NCBI RefSeq assembly: GCF_001279775.1
Contig: NZ_LGDG01000265.1
Location: 1-47,284, forward strand
Origin: Streptomyces sp. MMG1533
GTDB taxonomy: Bacteria > Actinomycetota > Actinomycetes > Streptomycetales > Streptomycetaceae
Direction of reading: 5' to 3'
Length of the DNA stretch: 47,284 bases
Below the pieces are notes generated by a model. The model was not told where the DNA came from. It did no database searches and saw only the letters and a list, made by a program, of their open reading frames with translations. Of the stretch, positions 47,186 to 47,284 are shown piece after piece; within the stretch, counting starts at the first letter, position 1, and every line of letters starts with the position of its first letter. Position numbers and translations under genes: made by a program.

Positions 47186-47284
47186 GTGAGCTTGAGGATC
47201 GTTGTCACTGTGAAGTACGTGCCCGACGCCACTGGCGACCGGCACTTCGCCGATGACCTGACCGTCGACCGGGACGACGTCGAC
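47186..47284 (+). CDS. etfB: electron transfer flavoprotein beta subunit, N-terminal part
   Basis: The frame from GTG 47186 runs off the right edge after 33 codons. It reads RIVVTVKYVPDATGDRHFADD then LTVDRDDVD, the typical EtfB/FixA start. CAGGAGAGGG lies before the start. ETF accepts electrons from acyl-CoA dehydrogenases, so etfA and such dehydrogenases probably follow and complete the beta-oxidation machinery of this locus. Confidence 0.88.
   Translation, partial: MSLRIVVTVKYVPDATGDRHFADDLTVDRDDVD

Overview
The window looks like Streptomyces chromosome. GC content is very high with G/C-rich third codon positions, GTG starts are frequent, purine-rich ribosome sites are common, and the gene families (paired universal stress proteins, SigR-type promoter, F420-type luciferase-like enzymes, a mycofactocin-type SDR) are typical of actinomycetes. 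No tRNA, rRNA, CRISPR array, insertion sequence or phage gene was seen.

Region 1 (1-9.1 kb) is a dormancy/hypoxia-type island. After the tail of a probable PPK2-family polyphosphate kinase come a minus-strand usp-adhP-usp operon, a DoxX membrane protein, a SulP anion transporter with a STAS domain, a cyclic-nucleotide-binding protein, a CBS-BON protein, a DevR/OsdR-like NarL-family response regulator and an Acg-type nitroreductase. Near-identical 14-bp palindromes (GGGCCGACCGGCCC or close variants) lie 85-98 bp before four of these genes, including the regulator itself. Two of them have a degenerate partner centred exactly 20 bp away. This looks like one regulon with an autoregulated response regulator.

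Region 2 (9.2-27.5 kb) holds mostly single genes: a pirin and a divergent MarR with a 19-bp palindrome over the -10 box, a TPR protein, a PepSY membrane protein, peptide deformylase, a flavoprotein disulfide reductase divergent from a thioredoxin with a perfect SigR promoter, and a lacI-pobA-aldehyde dehydrogenase operon in which pobA is a pseudogene. These are followed by a TetR/FMN-reductase pair with two operators, LysR, an LLM oxidoreductase, TerC, an HSL-type hydrolase, a repeat-rich spacer, a PucR-like regulator and a MarR.

Region 3 (27.5-47.3 kb) is a large catabolic locus made of two divergent arms. The minus arm (34798 to 27525) is eight tightly packed genes: dehydrogenase, mycofactocin-type SDR, 3Fe-4S ferredoxin, cytochrome P450, DUF35-thiolase fusion lacking the thiolase cysteine, alpha/beta hydrolase, DoxX and a second dehydrogenase. 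The plus arm (35049 onward) encodes an aldehyde dehydrogenase, CaiB-type CoA-transferase, TauD-type dioxygenase, SDR, two acyl-CoA ligases (one missing its ATP-binding loop), an amidohydrolase, a small protein, a second CaiB protein, a GntR regulator and the start of etfB. A minus-strand enoyl-CoA hydratase and a decayed LLM gene interrupt it. A GAGAAC-type operator recurs at the control points of both arms. The set suggests oxidation, CoA activation, hydrolytic cleavage and aldol-type side-chain removal of a hydrophobic, probably cyclic or branched substrate. The substrate cannot be told from sequence, and this is the best candidate for an undescribed system here.
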